Below are positions 55,601 to 62,677 of a DNA stretch of 64,000 bases, piece by piece. Where the stretch lies: positions 26,921 to 90,920 of the forward strand of contig NZ_JAGRPF010000095.1 of the NCBI RefSeq assembly GCF_020439865.1, given 5' to 3'. A program made the translations under genes and the position numbers. Each line of letters begins with the position of its first letter. Within the stretch, counting starts at the first letter, position 1. The notes beneath the pieces are model-generated. The model was given only the letters and a program-made list of their open reading frames with translations, was not told the DNA's origin and ran no database searches. The stretch comes from Prosthecobacter sp. GTDB taxonomy: Bacteria > Verrucomicrobiota > Verrucomicrobiia > Verrucomicrobiales > Verrucomicrobiaceae.

Positions 55601-58600
55601 AACGATAGCCGTTCACCAAGGAGGCGCCGCTTGGGAGAAGAACGGTGCCGGAGGGTGCGTCGTTTTGCGGTGTCACGAGGAACGCACCGGGAAGCAGCGC
55701 GTATCTCGCAGGCAGAAGGGTGTAAACACCGGCCTGCAAACCGTTCGATGCGGAGAGATAGACCTGATCACCGGCATGAAGCGTTGAGTTCACGTAACCG
55801 GCATCGGTTCCCAAGGTGGAGCTGGAGGCCGTCCTGTTGTAGGCACCGAATGGAGCGAAGGCGGAGGAGTATCCGGAGATGACCGCGAAATTGGAATCAA
55901 GGGCCAAGACGTCATTGGTGCCGCCGTTGCCCGAAATCCAGCGGTAAGCATAGAGTTCGCCACCGCCTGTCAGATCGATCACCGATCCCGTCTGCGTGGT
56001 GACATTGAGAGACGAAAGGTGAATGGCCTTTTCAGGGCCTCCTCCGCCAGTGATATCGATGCCACGAGGATCGATCCATGAGGTGCCGTTCAAATTGATG
56101 CCGTAAGGAATGGTCAAAGCATTGCCTGTCAGGCGGTCCACTCCTGACACAGACGTCACGCTTCCGGTGGCCAGGGTAAGTTGACTCGTCACAGGAACAG
56201 TCAGATTCGTGATCAGGTCTTTGGGCGCGGTTTGTCCACCATCCCAACCACCGATCCCATCCCATCCGAGATTGATCGTTCCAAATGGTGCCACCAAAGT
56301 GCCTCCCTGCGTGATCTGAGATGCATAGATGTTCAGCGTTCCGCCTGCGGAAAGCGGGAGCGAATGCTGGCCGGAACCCACAATCGTCACCGATCCGGCA
56401 TGGTTGACGGCCGCCACCGTGTAGTCGTAGGCGATGATGTTGAACGTCGTGGCGGTCGGCGGGTAGATCTGCGCGGCACGCAGGTAGATGCTGCCAGCCA
56501 CGTCGAGCACGCCATCACCACGGATCTCGCCGTTGTCGGCAATCAGATTCAAATGCCCGACGCCTTGCAGCGACAGCGTGCCGACATCAATCAACTTGGC
56601 CGTCACGGTGAGAGATCCCGTTCCGAACGTGGGCGGGAAGTAGAAAAAGTCCAGATTGCCGGCGCCTGTGATCTTGGTGTAGGGCGTCACCACCTCCTGG
56701 GGCTGTTGGGGGTTCAGGAAGGCCCGCCCGAGCGACACATAGGACGCGGTGAGGTTTACTGCGTTGTCCGCCTGAATGATTCCTTTTGTCGCCACGGCCA
56801 ATGAGCCTGCCGCGGTGATGTCAACTTGGCCAACGAACCCGACATTGCCTGCCAAGGACAGGGAGTCGAACCCGCCTTGGAGGAAGGAATCAGCGGCAAA
56901 GTAACCCGCGCCTGAGACGATGCTGTTATCGGCCTTTCTCACCGGGTTGCCAATGCCTGCAAACGATGAAGGCAGAACGGGGCCGCTCTGGGTGACCCAA
57001 AGATTGATGTCCCGCGGATCCGGAATCGTGCCACTGGAGACCGAATAGAAGCGCCCTGACGAGATCGCCAAGGTTCCGCCCAGTGCCTGCGGACCACCCG
57101 CAGTGCCGAGGAGCTGGCTGTCCACAAACAGCTCCTCACCGCCGGTCAGAGAGATGGTGCCGGCACTGCTGTCAACGCGAGTAAGCTGGGTCGTCACATT
57201 GAGGTTTGGAATGCCAGACGTTGTCAGAGCCGAGGTGCCCACGGCCTGTCCCAGATACGCAACATTCACGTCCAGCGTGTCCGTGGCGCCGGACACATTC
57301 ATCACCGATCCGGATGCGGCAACGATGTTGCCCTGAAGGTGAATGGTTCCGCCTTCGAGCACGGTTCCGATTTTTCTTCCGAAAGCATCGGGAAGCAGCA
57401 GGCTCTTACCCGCGGCCGACAACACAGCGCCTGATGCGACAAACAAGGTCGGCTGTGCGTTGTCGATGCTTTGCAGGGACGGGAACTGGCTTGAAGCGAG
57501 GAGGTCAATCGTGCCGCCTGGTGCACTGAGGCTGCCCTGAATGCTTGCCGTCTGCACGTTGAAACGAATGGCGCCGAGGGCATCGGTGGTGATGGAGGAG
57601 TTCAGGCCCAGAACGAGATCTCCGCGAACGGTCAGCAGCGTGGAGAAGTCGTCGGTGAGGCCCGGTGCGTTGAAGCTTAGCGAGACGGGCTTTCGCACTC
57701 CTTCGGGCGCCAGCAACGTTGTGAGGCTGATTCCATCGGTGTCCACATTGGTCGAGGATGCCACATAGCTCAGCGCTCTTGGAGCGATCTGGGTGCCAGG
57801 TGTGATGTTGATGGCTGGGAGATAGTCGGCTCCTCCAACAGTTCCAAATCCCGTCAGAACAAAGTTCGTAAAGCCACCCCTGCTGAAAAAGTCGGAGGAG
57901 ATCAGAAGCGCCTGGGGATCACTGGTCGTTCCGCCAATCTGAATCATTTGTGCCTGAACCGCCAGCGTGCCCCCATTGGCTCCGGAGTATCCCAGCAACT
58001 GACCGCCGAGTGTGATCGTGCCCCCCGTGATTCCCTTCAAATCGAGGTTGATGTCTTGTGTTCCCGCATGGTACTCATAGGACGGATTCCTGGCGGCGAG
58101 CAGACTGATGCTGCCTGCGTCACCGTATCGGATGGCGCCATCGGTGCCGACGTAAATCCCGCCGGAGACATCGAGCGTGCTTCCTTGAGGAACGACGATG
58201 TTATACGCAGACGCTGCGATCGTCCCTCCTTGGATGATGATCGGACGGGGTTGCGACTGGGATGTCGTGACAGTGTCATTGATCAGAAGTCCTGCCGTGC
58301 TCAAGAGTGTGGTGGTGCCAATCGTAAGTGTGCCGCGTCCGACGTTGGGCGACGGATCAACCGACGGCGGTTGACGCGTCAGCCGTGCCATGTCTGAGGG
58401 AGAGATGTTGTAGGCGGTGAGCGTGATGGTGCCACCTGGCGATATGATGCTGCCCAAAACATCGACATTGGCGCCGACGAGGGTCACGGATCCCTGCGCC
58501 CACGTCTGCAAAGACACGTTGGATCCCAGCACGATTTGACCGTCGTAGTTGATCACGCTCAGGTGGCCAAATCCGCTGGTGGAGAGCAGTTCCGGTGACA

Positions 58601-61022
58601 GCACGACATTGTCCCTGCGGTCCTGGCTGAGGGGCAGGGGGATTCCGTTTGAATCCAATGCAAAGGAGGCGGCAGGCGTCTGGTTTCCTGTCGCGCCAAA
58701 TTGAATCACAGGTGGTGCTGGGGATTCAAAAAAGTAGTCGGGGAATCCTGAGATGTCGGCCTGCCAAGTCAGTTCGAGAGATGCTGTGTTGGCCGGGATT
58801 TCGCGCTGATGCAGTCCGGAAACTGCGAGACCGGTCAGCTGGCCGTCCAGTGCCATCGACGCGGAGGTGATGCTCAGTCCGCCGCCGTCTCCTCCGCGGA
58901 GATAGCCCGGTTCGTAATAGCTGCCCGGGCTCCAAATGGACGTCGTGGTCGTTGTGACACCGTAGGCGGTGTCAGTCGTTGTGGCCTCACCTTGATAAAT
59001 GCCGTCGTATCTCACATTAGGATCCGCGTCTGCGATAGCAATAATCTGCCCGGAGGAGACCAGCTTGCTCGTTTGAACGGTTGCTCCGTCATAGTTGATC
59101 CATCCGCCTGAGACATCAACATGGGCGGTGGGCTGTACCACGACGCTGTTGCCTGCGTTGAGGGTGACCGTGCCTCCGGCGATGGTCAGTTCGCCGACAG
59201 TGCGCTGAATCACGCCGACATACCCGGTCAGATCCGCGATCGGTGTACCATACCAGACCGTTCCGTCTTCACGCAGTCCCGTCAGGCGCAGATCCACCGT
59301 GATGGTGGAGCCAAGAAGAATGCTGTTGCGTTGAACCGGGAAATTCGCGAGTTCGGCCGGATGCAAGGTGATGTCCTGGATGTACTGCGTCACCGGAACC
59401 TGAATGTCCGTGGATCCTTGGACATCGATCTCTGCCCCTTCGTCGAGGTAGATTTGGCCCGACGAATGCACCAGGGTGTTGGTGCTTGCTGCGGCACTTG
59501 AGGTGTATTCCCAGACACCGGCGCTGATGGCTACGTTGGCATTCGGCGCATAGACAACGCTGTTGTTGCCGAGATACACGGACAGTCCGGTGACGTTGAT
59601 CTGCGAGCGCAGGGCCAGTTCGGTGCCTACGACGGTCAGATCGCTCGACCATTCTGGCAGAATCTGCATGACACTGTTCGCGCCGAATTCCACCGCGCCG
59701 GTGGATCTCTTCAGGAAAGGCGGATCACTGGGGCGGTTCACCGCATCGTAGAAAGAGTTTGGGATGGAGTCGTAACTCGCATCAATGTCGATTCTGCCGT
59801 TCAGCATCACGGATGTGGTGGACTCAATCACCCCCATCTGATGGATGCTTTTGCCCACCATTGTCACGTTGGCGCGCGGGGCGTCGATGATCCCGTTGTT
59901 GGTTGCTGAGCCTTCCGTGCCGACGTCGCCGACATAAACGTCAAGGCCTCGCAGGCTGGCGTCACTGGAAGTGTGCGCTGCAATTCCAACTTGTCTTCCG
60001 GCGGCGAGAATGGTCTGTCCGTCTGGTGTCGAGATGGTGCCGTTGTTGGTCACGTTGGGGCCGATGAGAGCAACGCGTCCACCCACATTTGCCGCCGAGG
60101 TGGGCGCGGTGATCTGCGCGCCTGCCTGCACCGTAACATCTCCGATCTTGCCCGAAGCTGGAAGAGCCGGAGGCGTGTAAGCTGGCGTTGGCCCTTTGGT
60201 GCCGGCGGCCTGGGCATTTGCGGAGAAAAGGAACTGCGAGTCCGGATTGTTCAGCAAACCACGTGTGACCAGGTTGTCGTTCATGGGCAGGGATGAGGCC
60301 ACCAGCGCGTGAGTGTTCACCTGGCTGCCGCCGCCGAAGATGATTCCATTCTGGTTGATGAGGTACACCTGACCCTGAGCCTCGATGGAACCCAGGATCT
60401 GTGTCGGATTGCCTGTGGGGTCGTCGATGGTATTGAAAGCGATCCAGTTGCCCACGTCCTCGCCGCCCGCACTCTGATCGAAGCGGACTGTCGTGTTGCT
60501 GCCAACGTTGAAGGTCTTCCAGTTCAGCAACGCCTGCTGCTGCGTCTGCTGGATGGAGACGATGGTGCGCGCATTTTCGAGGGACTGCTGCGGTGAGTTC
60601 GCTCCGACGGGGGCGCCGTTGATCTCCAGACCGCCGGTGGCGAGACCGTCAGGGACATCTGGAAGTGTCTGCCCCACAAAATTGGGATTGGCCCCGAGAT
60701 TTGTCGCGCCGACGGCTGCGGCACGTGCCGCCTCCTGCATCGCAGTGACCGCCTGGAGTGCCATCGTGTTTCGCGCCAGCATGTCCTGGGCGTGTGCCTG
60801 GGCCTGTGCGGTGGCCACAGCTGTGTCAACGGTTGCAGCACTTGAAGCAGCGGTGGTGGCCCCTGGAGCTGAGGTGCCGCCTCCTGAAGCACCGGCCATC
60901 CTCAGGATGTCCCCGGCCTGGGTACAGGGTGTCAGTATAAGCAGCAGCACCTGAACATGAACAAATGCGGCGTGAAAAAAGCTTGGTTTGCGAGGAATGA
61001 AGAGCTGTTCAGTGGGCTTCAT
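49605..61022 (-). CDS. Giant filamentous-haemagglutinin-like exoprotein (TPS-type)
   Basis: 3805 residues. The N-terminus is basic and then hydrophobic ('AAFVHVQVLLLILTPC', about 18-33), a signal peptide. After an Ala-rich stretch comes the TPS/haemagglutination domain with its hallmarks 'LLNWKTFNVGSNTTVRF' (165-181) and 'YLINQNGIIFGGG' (220-232). The bulk is beta-helix type ('LSLQGVGHLNLIADNGEIR', 'GNITLKAG'-like turns). From roughly residue 2800 it resembles DUF3739-type FHA proteins ('GGDVEVLAGRNIDGG', 'GSLEVLAGRNIDLGTG', 'GRNPYLPFAGSDIVV'). An Ala/Asn/Gln-rich linker and a charged tail ('GDDERKRNEPGE') close it; there is no C-terminal toxin domain. Expected role: adhesion or biofilm matrix after outer-membrane export. 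No TpsB gene is visible. Confidence 0.9.
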   Translation of the reverse strand: MKPTEQLFIPRKPSFFHAAFVHVQVLLLILTPCTQAGDILRMAGASGGGTSAPGATTAASSAATVDTAVATAQAQAHAQDMLARNTMALQAVTAMQEAARAAAVGATNLGANPNFVGQTLPDVPDGLATGGLEINGAPVGANSPQQSLENARTIVSIQQTQQQALLNWKTFNVGSNTTVRFDQSAGGEDVGNWIAFNTIDDPTGNPTQILGSIEAQGQVYLINQNGIIFGGGSQVNTHALVASSLPMNDNLVTRGLLNNPDSQFLFSANAQAAGTKGPTPAYTPPALPASGKIGDVTVQAGAQITAPTSAANVGGRVALIGPNVTNNGTISTPDGQTILAAGRQVGIAAHTSSDASLRGLDVYVGDVGTEGSATNNGIIDAPRANVTMVGKSIHQMGVIESTTSVMLNGRIDIDASYDSIPNSFYDAVNRPSDPPFLKRSTGAVEFGANSVMQILPEWSSDLTVVGTELALRSQINVTGLSVYLGNNSVVYAPNANVAISAGVWEYTSSAAASTNTLVHSSGQIYLDEGAEIDVQGSTDIQVPVTQYIQDITLHPAELANFPVQRNSILLGSTITVDLRLTGLREDGTVWYGTPIADLTGYVGVIQRTVGELTIAGGTVTLNAGNSVVVQPTAHVDVSGGWINYDGATVQTSKLVSSGQIIAIADADPNVRYDGIYQGEATTTDTAYGVTTTTTSIWSPGSYYEPGYLRGGDGGGLSITSASMALDGQLTGLAVSGLHQREIPANTASLELTWQADISGFPDYFFESPAPPVIQFGATGNQTPAASFALDSNGIPLPLSQDRRDNVVLSPELLSTSGFGHLSVINYDGQIVLGSNVSLQTWAQGSVTLVGANVDVLGSIISPGGTITLTAYNISPSDMARLTRQPPSVDPSPNVGRGTLTIGTTTLLSTAGLLINDTVTTSQSQPRPIIIQGGTIAASAYNIVVPQGSTLDVSGGIYVGTDGAIRYGDAGSISLLAARNPSYEYHAGTQDINLDLKGITGGTITLGGQLLGYSGANGGTLAVQAQMIQIGGTTSDPQALLISSDFFSRGGFTNFVLTGFGTVGGADYLPAINITPGTQIAPRALSYVASSTNVDTDGISLTTLLAPEGVRKPVSLSFNAPGLTDDFSTLLTVRGDLVLGLNSSITTDALGAIRFNVQTASIQGSLSAPGGTIDLLASSQFPSLQSIDNAQPTLFVASGAVLSAAGKSLLLPDAFGRKIGTVLEGGTIHLQGNIVAASGSVMNVSGATDTLDVNVAYLGQAVGTSALTTSGIPNLNVTTQLTRVDSSAGTISLTGGEELFVDSQLLGTAGGPQALGGTLAISSGRFYSVSSGTIPDPRDINLWVTQSGPVLPSSFAGIGNPVRKADNSIVSGAGYFAADSFLQGGFDSLSLAGNVGFVGQVDITAAGSLAVATKGIIQADNAVNLTASYVSLGRAFLNPQQPQEVVTPYTKITGAGNLDFFYFPPTFGTGSLTVTAKLIDVGTLSLQGVGHLNLIADNGEIRGDGVLDVAGSIYLRAAQIYPPTATTFNIIAYDYTVAAVNHAGSVTIVGSGQHSLPLSAGGTLNIYASQITQGGTLVAPFGTINLGWDGIGGWDGGQTAPKDLITNLTVPVTSQLTLATGSVTSVSGVDRLTGNALTIPYGINLNGTSWIDPRGIDITGGGGPEKAIHLSSLNVTTQTGSVIDLTGGGELYAYRWISGNGGTNDVLALDSNFAVISGYSSAFAPFGAYNRTASSSTLGTDAGYVNSTLHAGDQVYLSASNGLQAGVYTLLPARYALLPGAFLVTPQNDAPSGTVLLPSGASLVNGYRFDGLNSRAAIPSLMSSFEVAPGSVVRSMSQYDDYTATVFLAAQAAQFGVVTPELPPDAGHVVLQAVQTMSLQGVVLGQFATNGRGALVDISSPVDIVITAPGAPAVGGKLQLDASGLSTIGAGSMLIGGVRSTSTDGTHVTVRTNNLTVDNAGSPLSGQEILLVAKRVLEVKSGSQIVQNASGTSGGDEPLIFGDSGTLGSGDGTLLRVSDNSGATITRLNITGSTLPNLIVGAGVLLQGNSLTLDTTFGTSLDPSAILNSSDISLNSGSVTLQLDNTVVVPVTQGLLLSGSALQSLQNSSSLSLLSYSTLDIYGAGQVGDQSLVNLALHAGQIRGFSQSGGTASFVAQNILLDNSANAANGTSVAGGGVLSFEAAVVRLGSGTLQANQFASVQIVATSGLQLEQTGGLTTNGAMTVTTPVIAGLAGAVQSIRSDGTLIIQAPGSITSLITTEGLGASLTLQGSQVELDTQVRLPSGSLSVIAQSGDININGMLNLGGVRRDYRDLSQYTNGGQVSLTSNTGNVNVGVNAEINVSADTGGGSAGSVSVSTPLGTFLLSGTVHGRGGVGGENGTFVLDVNHLGALNLGTLAGPLDPSFTESLSVRVRNGDVTVSDSIKAHVFQLAADNGSITVANGGVIDSSGSTGGTVRLVAHSNVTLQNGAQLTVAAQDFDSAGKGGQISLEAGAGVLSGGAYTIGTGTLDVQSGSSIDLSVAASAGLGQFSGTLHLRAPQISGGTDVSVNAIQGTIIGASNVTVEGYFVQDLTGTGTITTAVQNNVQSKSQTFMGAGYTAMFNRIVGTNALNTNLSSILVLQPGAEIVNRTGDLTLGTTTSTTTSDWNLSTYRFGPKSAPGVLTLRAAGNLVFYNALSDGFTPTLASSNASWLWLAPVSAQNSQLPVNMQSWSYHMTAGADLNSVDYHAVQSLSTLSGSSGLLSGATAGSLLLGKNGGLNLPTAQGSSALTSTAITKLYQVIRTGTGDIDISAGGDVLLLNQFATIYTAGVGVQNPTSVAGNNDFVMPVISKTGTQPPQGPLGVVQQTYAASYTLAGGNVVVYAGNDIAHKTQNVQGVLISDSERQMPINWLYRRGLVDTSTGLFGTAGTSGNPLTIINDPTASTTWWIDFSNFFEGVGALGGGNVTLKAGRDVANVDAVAPTNARMPGKDPVTGLNVAPDASKLVVLGGGDVEVLAGRNIDGGVYYVERGHGTLKAGDSITTNATRTLSLGILNGFANPTVKDSSTWLPTTLFVGDSTFDVSAKHDVLLGPMTNAFLLPQGLNNKYWYKTYFTTYSPESAVNVSSLGGSVTFRESVTPGTTTADPLLYQWFTNVLQFSSTSTQNASYYQPWLRLAESSTNAFSIVASIAPPSLKATAFSGDINLVGSLTLFPSANGTIDLIAAGSVNGLRPTGTSTQLVPGQTVVSWAAATINLSDANPLSVPAADSPFGYASVPGVGKATTASTSGNGFLSFVENLFKETGSTSGVSAVLQNKQSLHAPGVLHANDTVPAHIYAGTGDITGLTFYSAKAAQIIAGNDVSDIAFYIQNTRTDSLSIVASGRDIIAYNENTASRIQTRLSGNSLTIGQSTLAGDIQISGPGSLEVLAGRNIDLGTGSNNSDGTGVGITSIGNGRNPYLPFAGSDIVVAAGMGKTALGLGDSNMDFTSFITQFATSPAGDRYLTELADILGVPSVDLNSPSLTAEEKSQLALAIYYLVLRDAGRDHNDPNSPDAGTYTQGYAAINTLLPTVSPGTIQTQARDIRTKSGGNISILAPDGGLQLATTLIGEALAPPGVITEAGGGISIFTKDDVSIGIARIFTLRGGDILIWSSEGDIAAGSSSKTVQSAPPTRVLIDPQSANVATDLAGLATGGGIGVLATVAGVKPANVDLIAPLGAVDAGDAGIRATGNLNIAATVVLNAANISVGGTSSGTPAAAAVSSPSLGSVASAGSSAAAATAATNNAQQNNQSQSTAATTQELPSVITVEVIGYGGGSGDDERKRNEPGE

Positions 61023-61033
61023 TAAAGATGAGA

Positions 61034-61942
61034 TCAGGGGTTCGCGAGCAGCAGCTTAGACAGCGCCACCTCGTTCACGGCCACAGGGTGTTTGTGTAAC
61101 ATTTCCGCCATATAGGCCTGCATGTTCGCGCGGGTTTTCTCGGCCCGCAGACGCTGCGCCAGTTGCACACGCACTTGGTCGAAGATCGGGGTGAAAGGTT
61201 CGCGTGCGTCGAGGACCTTGAGGATGTGCCAGCCATCCTTGAGTCGCACAGGATTGGAAATTACATTCAGACTGAGCTTTGGCAGCTGCTGCAGGATTTC
61301 AGGTTGAATCTGCTTCTCGGTCAACCAGCCGATCTCGCCGTTGCGTGATGCGCTTTCTTTTTCTTCGCTTAACTCTAGGGCGATCAGGCCGAAATCAGCT
61401 CCGGTCTGCTGCAGTCTCTTGAGCACGCTTTCGAGGCGGGCTTTTGCTTTGGCCGAGGACTGTTTGTCGGCCCCTTCAGGATCAGCGACGTAAATCTGGG
61501 CGAGCCGGAAGGAACGTGGCACCGTCAGGCTTTCGCGCCCGGCCTCGTAGGCGGCTCTCAGTTCCGTCTCATCAGGATAGGAGGCCGGCGGACTGTTGAT
61601 GGACTTCAAATAGCTGTCGGTGATGGCGGCCTCGCGTGTGCTTTTCAGCAGAAGCTGGATGGACGTTTCTTCGTCCCACTTCTTTTCCAGTGCCTCCTGC
61701 AAGATCACGCGCTGGATCAGCATGGATCTCACCAGCTTGCTGAGCATGGCGGAATCGCGTGACAGAGCCTCCTTGTCCACATTCGTCAAACTGCCAAGCG
61801 AGGACAGCACCTCGCTCTCATGCAGTTCGATGTCTCCGATGCTGCCGACGACTTTGTCATGTTCTTGCGCCGACAGCCATGTTCCGTGAAGACTGCAGCA
61901 AAGCAGCAATGCGATCGGAAAGCTGGTGGGCGTCAGTTTCAT
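61034..61942 (-). CDS. Parvulin-type peptidyl-prolyl isomerase (SurA-like periplasmic chaperone)
   Basis: 302 residues from the ATG at 61942, which starts a signal peptide ('SFPIALLLCCSLHGTWLSA'). A SurA-N-like helical part follows ('RSMLIQRVILQEALEKKW'), then one parvulin domain: 'SFRLAQIYV', 'SRNGEIGWLTEKQ', 'NPVRLKDGWHILKVLDA'. The family isomerises prolyl bonds and escorts outer-membrane or secreted proteins through the periplasm. It lies 1 nt after the coiled-coil gene and 11 nt before the FHA-like gene, so a dedicated chaperone for that exoprotein or for the porin is the natural reading. Confidence 0.88.
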   Translation of the reverse strand: MKLTPTSFPIALLLCCSLHGTWLSAQEHDKVVGSIGDIELHESEVLSSLGSLTNVDKEALSRDSAMLSKLVRSMLIQRVILQEALEKKWDEETSIQLLLKSTREAAITDSYLKSINSPPASYPDETELRAAYEAGRESLTVPRSFRLAQIYVADPEGADKQSSAKAKARLESVLKRLQQTGADFGLIALELSEEKESASRNGEIGWLTEKQIQPEILQQLPKLSLNVISNPVRLKDGWHILKVLDAREPFTPIFDQVRVQLAQRLRAEKTRANMQAYMAEMLHKHPVAVNEVALSKLLLANP

Positions 61943-61943
61943 C

Positions 61944-62675
61944 TTAGCGCTTTGAAGTGGCTGGCGGGTTTTGTGGCACAGGTTTCTGGATCTGCGCTGC
62001 TTCAGCCTTCGTCGCGGGTTTGGCGGAGGACGCGGCTGGCGCATCCGGATTGATCTTGTTGTCCACGAGCTTGTCGGAGTAGTCCTGCACCAGGTTCTCC
62101 AGTTTCACGCGCATGTTGCGCGTGAAAGGCTCGCGTGCAGCGATGGCCGTGCCCAGACCGAAGCCTTCATACTTTGAGAGCACCTCGTTTCCGACACGGA
62201 AGAGTTCATCGTTTTTCCGGCGCTGTTCGGCGATGGTGCGATCGAGCAGAATGACACGGGCTGCGAGCTCGGCGCGCTGACCGTCGACCTTCTTCGCCTC
62301 GTCGGTTTTCTTTTGATAGCCCTCCTTCCAATTGGCCAGGGCTTCCTGAAGTCGCGCCTGCTCGCGCTCCTGCTGCATCACTTTCGCCTTCAGGTCGGCG
62401 ATGGTTTTGGCGTCGGCATCTTTCTGTTCATTGCTGTCCTTGGCCAGCTTCTTGAAGTTGGTGTCCAGCTTTTTGAGCTTGTCTTCCAAGTCAATGTTGG
62501 CCGCCTGTAGCGTGGCACGTTCGGCCTCGGTCTTTTGCTGCTGGATCATGACGTTGCGAAGCTGGTCCCGCATTCGCTTGAGCACGGCCATGGCCGGATC
62601 GGCCTCCTCCGCAGCACGGGTGGAGACGACGAAGACTCCGAAAATGGCGATGATGGATGTGACAGAGTGTTTCAT
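61944..62675 (-). CDS. Periplasmic coiled-coil protein
   Basis: 243 residues with a signal peptide ('SVTSIIAIFGVFVVSTRAAEE'). From residues of about 26-165 it is a continuous heptad-like coiled coil ('LKRMRDQLRNVMIQQQ', 'LEDKLKKLDTNFKKLAKD', 'LKAKVMQQEREQARLQEAL'). A short conserved-looking segment ('VLSKYEGFGLGTAIAARE') and a Pro/Ala-rich tail follow. It resembles periplasmic adaptor or Skp-like helical proteins in shape only; no family is recognised. It sits between the porin (2-nt gap) and the PPIase (1-nt gap). Confidence 0.82.
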   Translation of the reverse strand: MKHSVTSIIAIFGVFVVSTRAAEEADPAMAVLKRMRDQLRNVMIQQQKTEAERATLQAANIDLEDKLKKLDTNFKKLAKDSNEQKDADAKTIADLKAKVMQQEREQARLQEALANWKEGYQKKTDEAKKVDGQRAELAARVILLDRTIAEQRRKNDELFRVGNEVLSKYEGFGLGTAIAAREPFTRNMRVKLENLVQDYSDKLVDNKINPDAPAASSAKPATKAEAAQIQKPVPQNPPATSKR

Positions 62676-62677
62676 GG

